28,940 nt of DNA from Dehalococcoidia bacterium (GTDB taxonomy: Bacteria; Chloroflexota; Dehalococcoidia; Dehalococcoidales; G020351185), in contig DAOWJL010000057.1 of NCBI GenBank assembly GCA_030640385.1, positions 1-28,940 of the forward strand, given 5' to 3'. The notes below the pieces were generated by a model. That model worked only from the letters and a program-made list of their open reading frames with translations. It had not been told where the DNA came from and did not search any database. Of this stretch, positions 23,116-28,940 are shown piece by piece (the stretch's first letter is position 1; each line of letters opens with the position of its first letter). The position numbers and the translations under genes are program-made.

Positions 23116-24060
23116 TCAATCAAGGATATTGGCTAGGTTTGTAACGGCTTCAGTATCACATATGTTTATTGTTTTGACACCTCCGTTAATCCGTTTGACC
23201 AGGCCGCCGAGAACCTTGCCCGGCCCTATCTCAATAAAGGTGGATACGCCGCTGTCAACCATATATTCTATGCTGCGTTGCCATTGTACACTGTTGCACA
23301 GCTGGCTCAGCAGCTCTTCCTTTACCATTTCGGCAGTCGTAATCTCGCTGGCTGTTGTGTTAGCCACGATGGGAATTTGCGGCGCGGCAAAGGGAATGGT
23401 GGCTATAATTTCTGCCAGGCTATCTGCCGCCGGCTGCATATACCGGGTATGAAAAGCTCCGTTTACCTGCAGCGGGATGACGCGGCGGGCTCCTTTAGCT
23501 TCGGCTAGTTCTATCGCTTTGTTCAGGCTATCCTTATCGCCGCTGATTACAAGCTGGCCGGGGCAGTTGAAATTGGCTATTTTAGTATCGCTCTGGGTAC
23601 ATATATCAGCCAGTGACGCCTCATCCAGCCCGATTACCGCCGCCATCCCCCCGGGATTTTCCAGGCCGGCCTGGTGCATTAAGCAGCCTCGCTCACGGGT
23701 AAGGTAGATGGCAGTGGCAAAGTCGACCACCCCGGCGGCAGCCAGCGCCGTGTATTCACCCAGGCTGTGGCCGGCAACGAAGGCTGGGGCGGGTAGACTT
23801 TTATTGCCCTCTGAATTGCGGATAGTGGACAGCAAGGCGAGACTGATGGTAACTATTGCCGGCTGGGCATTGATTGTCTGGCGGAGTTCGTCATCGGGAC
23901 CATTAAAACACAGTTGCGATAATGAAAAACCAAGCGCTTCATCGGCCTGCTTGAAGACTGTTCTGGCTGAATCAGAGCTATCGTAAAGGTCGCGCCCCAT
24001 ACCCGCATACTGGGCACCCTGCCCCGGGAAAATATAGGCTACCTTTGCTGGTTCAACCAC
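23116..24060 (-). CDS. fabD: Malonyl-CoA:ACP transacylase
   Basis: A 314-aa acyltransferase that moves malonyl groups from CoA to ACP. FPGQGAQYAGMG is at 11-22, the active-site Ser99 lies in GHSLGEYTAL, and the partner His lies in GAFHTRYM. EIGPGKVLGGLVKRI closes the domain as usual. The start is GTG at 24060 with a weak ribosome-binding site. It follows rpmF by 49 nt. The plsX and fabH genes that commonly separate rpmF from fabD are missing here. Confidence 0.96.
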   Translation of the reverse strand: MVEPAKVAYIFPGQGAQYAGMGRDLYDSSDSARTVFKQADEALGFSLSQLCFNGPDDELRQTINAQPAIVTISLALLSTIRNSEGNKSLPAPAFVAGHSLGEYTALAAAGVVDFATAIYLTRERGCLMHQAGLENPGGMAAVIGLDEASLADICTQSDTKIANFNCPGQLVISGDKDSLNKAIELAEAKGARRVIPLQVNGAFHTRYMQPAADSLAEIIATIPFAAPQIPIVANTTASEITTAEMVKEELLSQLCNSVQWQRSIEYMVDSGVSTFIEIGPGKVLGGLVKRINGGVKTINICDTEAVTNLANILD

Positions 24061-24109
24061 TATCAGTACTTCTTTTCTATATCAAAAATGGTGCTTTTTA
24101 ACAAGTAAA

Positions 24110-24310
24110 TTACCCCGTTTTCTTTTTCGGGCTCTTGATTTCAACAACCTCCCTGCCAGCGTAAGTTCCACAGACGGGACAGACTATATGCGGCAGTTTG
24201 GGGCTGTTGCATTGTGGGCAATTGACGAGGGCCGGTGGTGTTAATTTATTGTGACTGCGTCTCTGCCCACGGCGAGCCTTGGCTATCTTCCGTTTTGGTA
24301 AAGCTCCCAT
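24110..24310 (-). CDS. rpmF: Ribosomal protein L32 (zinc form)
   Basis: A 66-aa large-subunit ribosomal protein. The N-terminus (GALPKRKIAKARRGQRRSH) is classic L32 and four cysteines (31, 34, 44, 47) form the zinc site CPQC...CPVC. GGAG precedes the ATG. It follows the DUF177 gene by 36 nt, a pairing conserved across many bacteria. Confidence 0.97.
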   Translation of the reverse strand: MGALPKRKIAKARRGQRRSHNKLTPPALVNCPQCNSPKLPHIVCPVCGTYAGREVVEIKSPKKKTG

Positions 24311-24346
24311 AATTACTCCATTTCAATTTTATTCTATAAAAGAGAT

Positions 24347-24766
24347 TTACAATCCGCTGCAATCCTGGCTACACAGTGGTTTCATCGGTACCGATATAAG
24401 TGCATACTGACGAATTGCTTCCGTTAAATCTATAACCTGATTATCATCGATGGTAAACAGGCTGGGTTCATCGTATGCTGGTGAAAAATCACCGCTGACG
24501 ATGTCTCTGGCAGGGAGGTATTCTTCTTCAAAGTCTAGCTTGAGGGGGCAGCCGAATACATCCAGGCAACGGGCACAGACAAGCTCAACCGTAGTATTAA
24601 GTTTGCCCCTGACGATAATGCTCCCGTTAGTACGTGTCAGTTTGACATTACCATAAACCATACTACTGCTACCGTTATCCATTATATTGACAGAATCGCT
24701 TACCTGATAATCCCGTTCCGAGCCGATTGGCTCCTTAAGAAACTGAGATACGTTTATTTGAATCAT
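24347..24766 (-). CDS. DUF177 (YceD family) protein with shortened C-terminus
   Basis: A DUF177 protein of 139 aa from the ATG at 24766, the family linked to 23S rRNA maturation or accumulation and encoded next to rpmF. VCARCLDVF and EEEYLPA are the recognisable core. A further in-frame ATG at 24787 would add MVWVGWI, but it lies about 13 nt from a TATAAT box with no Shine-Dalgarno, whereas GGGTGG precedes 24766. The C-terminus ends PMKPLCSQDCSGL and stops, where homologues in Gram-positive and Chloroflexota-type lineages usually continue with a second CPxCG pair. The putative zinc knuckle is therefore incomplete. Confidence 0.88.
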   Translation of the reverse strand: MIQINVSQFLKEPIGSERDYQVSDSVNIMDNGSSSMVYGNVKLTRTNGSIIVRGKLNTTVELVCARCLDVFGCPLKLDFEEEYLPARDIVSGDFSPAYDEPSLFTIDDNQVIDLTEAIRQYALISVPMKPLCSQDCSGL

Positions 24767-24800
24767 AATCCACCCGACCCATACCATAACCGAACCCTAT

Positions 24801-24830
24801 ATTATACTCATAGCCCGATGCTTACCGCAA
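24801..24830 (-). promoter_or_regulatory. Promoter of the DUF177-rpmF-fabDG operon
   Basis: On the minus strand, TTGCGG (24830-24825), an 18-bp spacer and TATAAT (24806-24801). The leader to the ATG at 24766 would be about 28 nt. Confidence 0.5.
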
Positions 24831-24897
24831 ACCTGGGAAGCAGTTATTGAGTTTGGACGTTAACCATCAGCCGGGATTCGGCCGGTAAAGAAGTTCA

Positions 24898-26046
24898 TTA
24901 AAAGGTTTTCTTGCGCAGCCCGGAAGCGATGACATCCCTTAAAATCTGGTTGGTGCCCTCGTATATCTGAGTAATTTTGGCATCACGCATCATTTTTTCA
25001 ACCGGGTAATCCTGCATATAGCCGACGCCACCGAAAATCTGAATGGCATCTATGGTGACCCTCATAGCAACATCTGAGGCGAAGGTCTTCGCCATGGCGG
25101 ATTCCGTGCTGAAGCTCCTGACGCCGCTGTCAACGGTTCTGGCGGCGGCATAGACCAGTGCCCTTGCCGCCTCCACGTCGGTTGCCATGTTGGCAAGCAT
25201 ATGGCTGACGGCTTGGAAAGAGATAATGGGCTGACCGAATTGATTACGTTGCTTGGCATAGTCCAGCGCTGCTTCTAAAGCCCCCTGAGCCAGACCTACT
25301 GCCTGCGCCCCGATACCGGGGCGGGAACCGTCAAATAACCGCATAGTCATGGGGAAACCCATCCCCTCCTTACCGATGATGTTTTCTAAAGGCACCAGGC
25401 AGTCTTCAAAAATCAGCTCTCTTGTTATAGAGGAGCGGATACCAAGCTTTTTCTCTTTCCTGCCGAAGGTAAAGCCGGGAGTATCATTCTCTACCAACAA
25501 GGCACTGGCGCCGCGGATGCCTCTTCCCTTATCGGTAAGGGCAATAATTGTATAGATATCAGCCTCGCCAGCATTGGTGATGAATTGCTTGGTACCGTTT
25601 ATTATATAGCCGTTATCCACCCGGGTAGCGGTTGTTTTTATGGCACTGGCGTCGCTGCCGGCGGTTTCTTCGGTAAGGGCGAAGGCGGTAAGTTTCTTGC
25701 CACTGGCGATATCAGGCAGATACTTGCGTTTTTGTTCTTTGCTACCGTACTCAAGGAGCGTCATGCTTCCCAGCGCATTAACGGCGTAGCTGACAGCCAA
25801 CCCGGCGCATATACGGCCCAGTTCTTCGGTTACCAGACACAGTTCAAAGCAACCACCGCCCAGACCGCCGTACTCTTCGGGGATATAGAGACCCAGCAGG
25901 TCGGTATCAGCCAGTTCCTGTATTACCGATTTGGGAAACTCCTCCTTCTCGTCAAGCTCGGCTCGCAGAGGCAACATCTTATCCTCGGCAATAGTCCTCG
26001 CCATCTGTTTGACCGTTTTTTGTAGCTCCGTCAGGAAATATTCCAA
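24898..26046 (-). CDS. Acyl-CoA dehydrogenase
   Basis: A 382-aa FAD-dependent acyl-CoA dehydrogenase, introducing an alpha-beta double bond into acyl-CoA. Features: YIPEEYGGLGG near 55-65, the FAD-contacting ALTEETAGSDASAI near 127-140, a GKEGMGFPMTMRLFDGSRPGIGAQ segment, RNQFGQPI, and the catalytic base Glu363 in QIYEGTNQI. Start is TTG at 26046 with AAGGAG 7 nt upstream. Substrate chain length cannot be read from sequence. No electron-transfer flavoprotein genes are in the window. It is divergent from the RAM-domain gene across a control region with two palindromes. Confidence 0.95.
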   Translation of the reverse strand: MEYFLTELQKTVKQMARTIAEDKMLPLRAELDEKEEFPKSVIQELADTDLLGLYIPEEYGGLGGGCFELCLVTEELGRICAGLAVSYAVNALGSMTLLEYGSKEQKRKYLPDIASGKKLTAFALTEETAGSDASAIKTTATRVDNGYIINGTKQFITNAGEADIYTIIALTDKGRGIRGASALLVENDTPGFTFGRKEKKLGIRSSITRELIFEDCLVPLENIIGKEGMGFPMTMRLFDGSRPGIGAQAVGLAQGALEAALDYAKQRNQFGQPIISFQAVSHMLANMATDVEAARALVYAAARTVDSGVRSFSTESAMAKTFASDVAMRVTIDAIQIFGGVGYMQDYPVEKMMRDAKITQIYEGTNQILRDVIASGLRKKTF

Positions 26047-26116
26047 ATCATTCTCCTTTTACTCGTTTGGTTTTGGCGGGTGCGGGTGGATGATTGCAAT
26101 AAAGATAGTTCTGTGT

Positions 26117-26147
26117 ATTATAGGTTATGACCTATACCGGCTGTCAA
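26117..26147 (-). promoter_or_regulatory. Acyl-CoA dehydrogenase promoter with overlapping palindrome
   Basis: On the minus strand, TTGACA (26147-26142) and TATAAT (26122-26117) are both perfect but 19 bp apart, longer than ideal. The inverted repeat TATAGGT-tatg-ACCTATA (26119-26136) covers most of the -10 and half the spacer. Long spacers with internal palindromes are typical of activator-twisted promoters (MerR type), though here the palindrome is off-centre. Confidence 0.65.
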
Positions 26148-26161
26148 GCAGGATCGGATTA

Positions 26162-26190
26162 TTGACAGACGATATATTGTAGCCTATAAT
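26162..26190 (+). promoter_or_regulatory. Consensus promoter of the RAM-domain gene
   Basis: TTGACA (26162-26167), exactly 17 bp, TATAAT (26185-26190): a perfect sigma-70-type promoter. Transcription would start near 26197, giving a leader of about 107 nt to the GTG at 26304. Confidence 0.85.
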
Positions 26191-26202
26191 CCGATAGGCT
26201 AC
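26179..26202. promoter_or_regulatory. 24-bp palindromic operator over the RAM promoter
   Basis: GTAGCCTAT and its perfect complement ATAGGCTAC flank a 6-bp centre. The -10 box is inside and the expected transcription start is in the right arm, so a bound dimer would block RNA polymerase. Because only its end is transcribed, it is a DNA site, not an RNA hairpin. Confidence 0.7.
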
Positions 26203-26303
26203 GGGGCTTCATACACTGTTTAATAGCCATAGATTAACCCCAGAACTGCACTGTGAATAAGTTGATAGATGAAGTAAACTTTTCCCGTAAGGAGGTCAAT
26301 CTG

Positions 26304-26534
26304 GTGTCGGCAAAGGCTTTTGTACTTATCGAGACAGCAGTCGGTAAAACTAAAGAGGTAGTTTCAGCCCTGAAAAAGACGGAAGGTTTAAATTCGGTTG
26401 ATACCGTAACCGGTCCCTATGATATTATTGCCGTTGTAGAAGCGGAAGACCTGAACAAAATTGGTGACCTGATTACCGGTAAAATTCACGCCATTGAAGG
26501 TATATCAAGGACGGTTACCTGCCTGGTGGTATAA
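26304..26534 (+). CDS. Stand-alone Lrp/AsnC ligand-binding (RAM) domain protein
   Basis: A 76-aa protein consisting only of the RAM domain of the Lrp/AsnC family (SAKAFVLIETAVGKTKEV, TVTGPYDIIAVVEAEDL, ISRTVTCLVV). It lacks the DNA-binding helix-turn-helix. The GTG at 26304 is chosen because AAGGAGGT lies 7 nt upstream; a GTG at 26253 would add 17 residues without support. Such proteins form oligomers that bind amino acids and may modulate full-length Lrp proteins. It is driven by a consensus promoter covered by a palindrome and ends 13 bp from the argS stop. Confidence 0.92.
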   Translation: MSAKAFVLIETAVGKTKEVVSALKKTEGLNSVDTVTGPYDIIAVVEAEDLNKIGDLITGKIHAIEGISRTVTCLVV

Positions 26535-26547
26535 GCTAGAACAGGTA

Positions 26548-28221
26548 TTACATTGTCTCCGGTGCCGTCATCCCCATCAGGTGCAGGGTTCTGGCCAGCA
26601 CAAGCTTGGCGGCAGCCACCAGTTTTAAGCGGGCTTTGCATAGCGGTTCGTCATCGGAAACGACACGGCACTGTTTATAAAAGCTATGAAAAGCTGTAGC
26701 CAGGTCCTGGGCATAATAAGTGAGGTGGTGGGGCTCCAGGGTGTTGGCTATCAGCTCAACTATCTCGGGCAGCATCAGCATCTTACGTATCAGGCTGAGT
26801 TCCGGTTCGGCAGCAAGTAAAGAGACATCTCCATCATTAAAACTGATTTCCATCTCTTTCGCCAGGCGGAGGATGCTGGCAATGCGGGCGTGGGCATACT
26901 GAACATAATAGACGGGGTTATCCTGAGACTCTTTTTTAGCCAGTTCCAGGTCAAAGTCCATCTGGCTATCGGCGGAACGAGCCAGGAAGAAGAAGCGGCA
27001 GGCATCAACGCCAACTTCCTCTATAACCTCATGCAGGGTAACGATATCACCGCTGCGCTTTGATAGGCGTACCAGCTCACCACCCCGCCTTAAAGTCACC
27101 ATCTGGGAAATTATTACCTCAAGTCTTTCGGGGTCAATACCAAGGGCGCTGACAACGGCTTTCATTCTGGAGACGTGCCCCTGGTGGTCAGCCCCCCAGA
27201 TATCTATTACCCGGTCAAAATGGCGCTCGACGAACTTGTTATAGTGATAGGCAATGTCGGTAGCGAAGTAGGTTGCCGAGCCGTCACTGCGAACGACGAC
27301 ATTATCCTTATCTTCACCCAGGGCGGTGGAGACGAACCAGGTGGCAGACTCCTTGTCGGCGAGGTAGCCACCCTGTTTTAGTATTGACATGACTTTCCTG
27401 TACTGCCCGTTATCATAAAGGCTTTTTTCACTGAACCAGACATCGAAGTTCACCCCCAGTAAATCCAGGTCCTGTTTTATCTGGCTTATCATTTTTGCCA
27501 GCCCCACCTTCCCGATTTGTGATTCGGCTTCCTGTTGTGGAAGATTGAGGAAGCTGTCCCCTTTCTCATCTTTAATCTCTTTAGCCAGTTCAATCATATA
27601 GTTACCGAAATAGCCTTCTGCCGGCATTTCGGTGTCAATACCCAGGGACTGCTGATAGCGGGCAAAAAGTGAACGGTTAAAGGTATTTATCTGGTTACCG
27701 GTATCGTTTATGTAGTATTCCTCCTCAACGGCAAAGCCGGCAATATTCAGGACATTAGCCAGTGCGCTGCCCAGAATGGCGCCGCGCCCATGCCCGACAT
27801 GCAGCGGGCCGGTGGGATTGACGCTGACGAATTCTATCTGCACCCGTTTCCCCTTGCCAAGTTCAATGCTGCCATAGGTATCACCGGCTGACAGAATGTT
27901 GCTTACCTGGTGTGTTAGCCAGTCATTACTGAATGTAAAGTTAATGAAACCTGGTGGCGCTACGGCAATGTCGGCAATCTCGGGGCTGGGGGTGATAGGT
28001 TTGGTTATGATGTTAGCTATGGCGAGCGGCTCAAGACCAGCTGCCCGTGCCAGCTTAAGCGGAAAGCTGGTGGCGTAATCGCCGTGCTCCGGGTTCTGGG
28101 GACGTTCCACTGAAACCTCGGGCAGTGGAACCTGCGGCAGTTTCCCCGATGTCTGGGCTTGAACTGCCGCCTGCTGCAGCGAATCGATTATTTTTTGCCT
28201 GATGGATAGTATTTCACTCAC
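26548..28221 (-). CDS. argS: Arginyl-tRNA synthetase
   Basis: A 557-aa class I synthetase charging tRNA-Arg. The N-terminal Arg-tRNA-specific domain (about 1-110) is followed by the catalytic core with HVGH in NPTGPLHVGHGRGAI near 135-149 as the HIGH motif. RLSKRSGD takes the KMSKS position. The WGADHQGHVSRMKA segment and the C-terminal helical anticodon-binding domain (DALR type, ending HLMGMTAPETM) are complete. The start is GTG at 28221 with only a weak ribosome-binding site. A TGCTATAAT promoter lies about 33 nt upstream. Confidence 0.97.
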   Translation of the reverse strand: MSEILSIRQKIIDSLQQAAVQAQTSGKLPQVPLPEVSVERPQNPEHGDYATSFPLKLARAAGLEPLAIANIITKPITPSPEIADIAVAPPGFINFTFSNDWLTHQVSNILSAGDTYGSIELGKGKRVQIEFVSVNPTGPLHVGHGRGAILGSALANVLNIAGFAVEEEYYINDTGNQINTFNRSLFARYQQSLGIDTEMPAEGYFGNYMIELAKEIKDEKGDSFLNLPQQEAESQIGKVGLAKMISQIKQDLDLLGVNFDVWFSEKSLYDNGQYRKVMSILKQGGYLADKESATWFVSTALGEDKDNVVVRSDGSATYFATDIAYHYNKFVERHFDRVIDIWGADHQGHVSRMKAVVSALGIDPERLEVIISQMVTLRRGGELVRLSKRSGDIVTLHEVIEEVGVDACRFFFLARSADSQMDFDLELAKKESQDNPVYYVQYAHARIASILRLAKEMEISFNDGDVSLLAAEPELSLIRKMLMLPEIVELIANTLEPHHLTYYAQDLATAFHSFYKQCRVVSDDEPLCKARLKLVAAAKLVLARTLHLMGMTAPETM

Positions 28222-28253
28222 CGCTCGTTCTCTGGTTGGCTGGATTTTAACGC

Positions 28254-28262
28254 ATTATAGCA
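28254..28262 (-). promoter_or_regulatory. argS promoter, extended -10
   Basis: TGCTATAAT on the minus strand at 28262-28254. The -35 region is poor, as allowed for extended -10 promoters. Transcription would start near 28247. Confidence 0.55.
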
Positions 28263-28327
28263 CAATGCCGTTTGAAAAGGGATAACTCGGACACTCTTAT
28301 CTATCTGCGGGAGGAGAAAATTCGAAC

Positions 28328-28939
28328 TCAAGATGAGAAAACGTCTTTTTCTATTTCCCTTTTTAACTCTGTTGCTATCTCAGCTATTGTTTTCTTACTG
28401 CTATCAATAGCTATTTTGTCTGCAAGAGAAGGGCTGTATTTCAAAATATCTCTTTTGATAATACCATACCAAATAGGCAAAATTACTTTCCGGCTGTCTA
28501 TTTCTCTTGCGGTTAATCCGTTTAATTCGTATTGTGGCCAGTTTTTTAAAAAGAAATATTTTGATAAAACTACAATTCCATATTTCGAATTGACCAAGCC
28601 CCTATCAATAGAACCTCTCAAACTATCGCCCACTTTTAATTCGAATTCATCATACCATATTTTTAATCCTAACCCGCTAAGTTTCTCTGCAAGAGGTTTT
28701 ACAAATTCCTGCTTATCTTCACTTGCATGGGAAATAAATGCATCATATCCTATTTCATCTGGTTCTTCTTCAGACTGTTCAAATTGTCGTTTAGCAAGGC
28801 GTAACATAAGACCACTATGAAATGAAAAAACTTCGTCTGCTGTTTTGAATTGAGATTTTGTATAAAGATTCATTGGTGTAGAGCCACCTACAACCCACCA
28901 TTCTTTATCTTTCATATCAGTAGTTTCTACAGACAACAC
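28328..28939 (-). CDS. TIR-domain protein, possibly partial at the window edge
   Basis: 203 aa are visible. The frame is open to the right edge: a GTG at 28939 or an ATG at 28915 could be the start, or the gene may extend further. The TIR domain spans about residues 64-195: YDAFISHASEDKQEFVKPLAEKL at 65-87, IWYDEFELKVGDSLRGSID at 94-112, and WPQYELNGL, where Glu138 matches the catalytic Glu of NAD-cleaving TIR domains. Residues before 60 (WWVVGGSTPMNLYTKSQF, ADEVFSFHSGLMLRLAK) are a separate N-terminal segment. Codons are AT-rich beside argS, suggesting transfer. Bacterial TIR proteins often act in antiphage defence by depleting NAD; partners would lie beyond the window. Confidence 0.82.
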   Translation of the reverse strand: MLSVETTDMKDKEWWVVGGSTPMNLYTKSQFKTADEVFSFHSGLMLRLAKRQFEQSEEEPDEIGYDAFISHASEDKQEFVKPLAEKLSGLGLKIWYDEFELKVGDSLRGSIDRGLVNSKYGIVVLSKYFFLKNWPQYELNGLTAREIDSRKVILPIWYGIIKRDILKYSPSLADKIAIDSSKKTIAEIATELKREIEKDVFSS

Positions 28940-28940
28940 A

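Noticed and set aside
26179..26202. Intrinsic terminator
   Set aside because: The palindrome overlaps a consensus -10 and has no T-run on either side; an operator fits better.
28272..28820. Plus-strand open frame of 182 codons at the right end
   Set aside because: It is the antisense of the TIR-domain gene; the minus frame carries recognisable TIR motifs.

Overview
The window looks like chromosomal DNA of an uncultured anaerobic bacterium, most likely a Dehalococcoidia-type Chloroflexota (inferred from gene content and style, not proven). GC content looks intermediate, with start codons mixed among ATG, GTG and TTG. The evidence for an anaerobe is a dicluster ferredoxin, a Crp/Fnr regulator, a B12-type radical SAM protein and acyl-CoA metabolism. 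No tRNA, rRNA, CRISPR array, transposase or integrase was found.

Layout. 1-277 is repeat-rich intergenic DNA. 278-1827 (minus) holds rsmG overlapping a lipoprotein thermonuclease with a lamin-tail domain. 1828-2178 has no large gene but carries a well-conserved TPP riboswitch aptamer with no thiamine gene after it. 2179-2427 (minus) is a small membrane protein. 2713-9790 (plus) runs acyl-CoA ligase, DegV, P-loop kinase, M17 aminopeptidase, ArsA-like ATPase, Crp/Fnr regulator, ferredoxin and zinc-ribbon protein. 9832-10383 (minus) is a DUF167 protein and a small membrane protein. 10553-12434 (plus) is CinA/PncC amidohydrolase, Nudix hydrolase and RNase PH. 12440-15432 (minus) is proB, two small tandem paralogues of unknown function (the second, 55 aa, easily missed) and proA. 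mfd (plus) diverges from proB. 19033-19725 (minus) is an orphan possible nuclease. 19940-21478 (plus) is the radical SAM protein. 21537-24787 (minus) is a ribosome and fatty-acid block: DUF177, rpmF, fabD, fabG, nusB, acpP. 24898-26046 (minus) is an acyl-CoA dehydrogenase, divergent from a stand-alone Lrp-type RAM protein. 26548-28221 (minus) is argS. A TIR-domain gene runs to the right edge.

How it fits together. Most genes are housekeeping: proline synthesis (proA, proB), type II fatty acid synthesis (fabD, fabG, acpP), RNA processing and translation (rsmG, rph, nusB, rpmF, argS) and transcription-coupled repair (mfd). Fatty-acid handling recurs in the acyl-CoA ligase, DegV and acyl-CoA dehydrogenase. 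The accessory pieces (TIR gene, 230-aa orphan, repeats near 1-277, 13.74-13.81 kb and 19.79-19.85 kb) sit between them.

The strongest regulatory signals are: an orphan TPP aptamer overlapped by an 18-codon ORF with a strong Shine-Dalgarno; two different palindromes on two facing promoters between the acyl-CoA dehydrogenase and RAM genes; and the 9-mer TGCTATAAT (or a one-base variant) at seven promoters, one of which would give a leaderless rsmG mRNA. I did not find a complete new multi-gene system. The best candidates for undescribed biology are the riboswitch locus, the WWG small-protein pair and the TIR locus that continues beyond the window.
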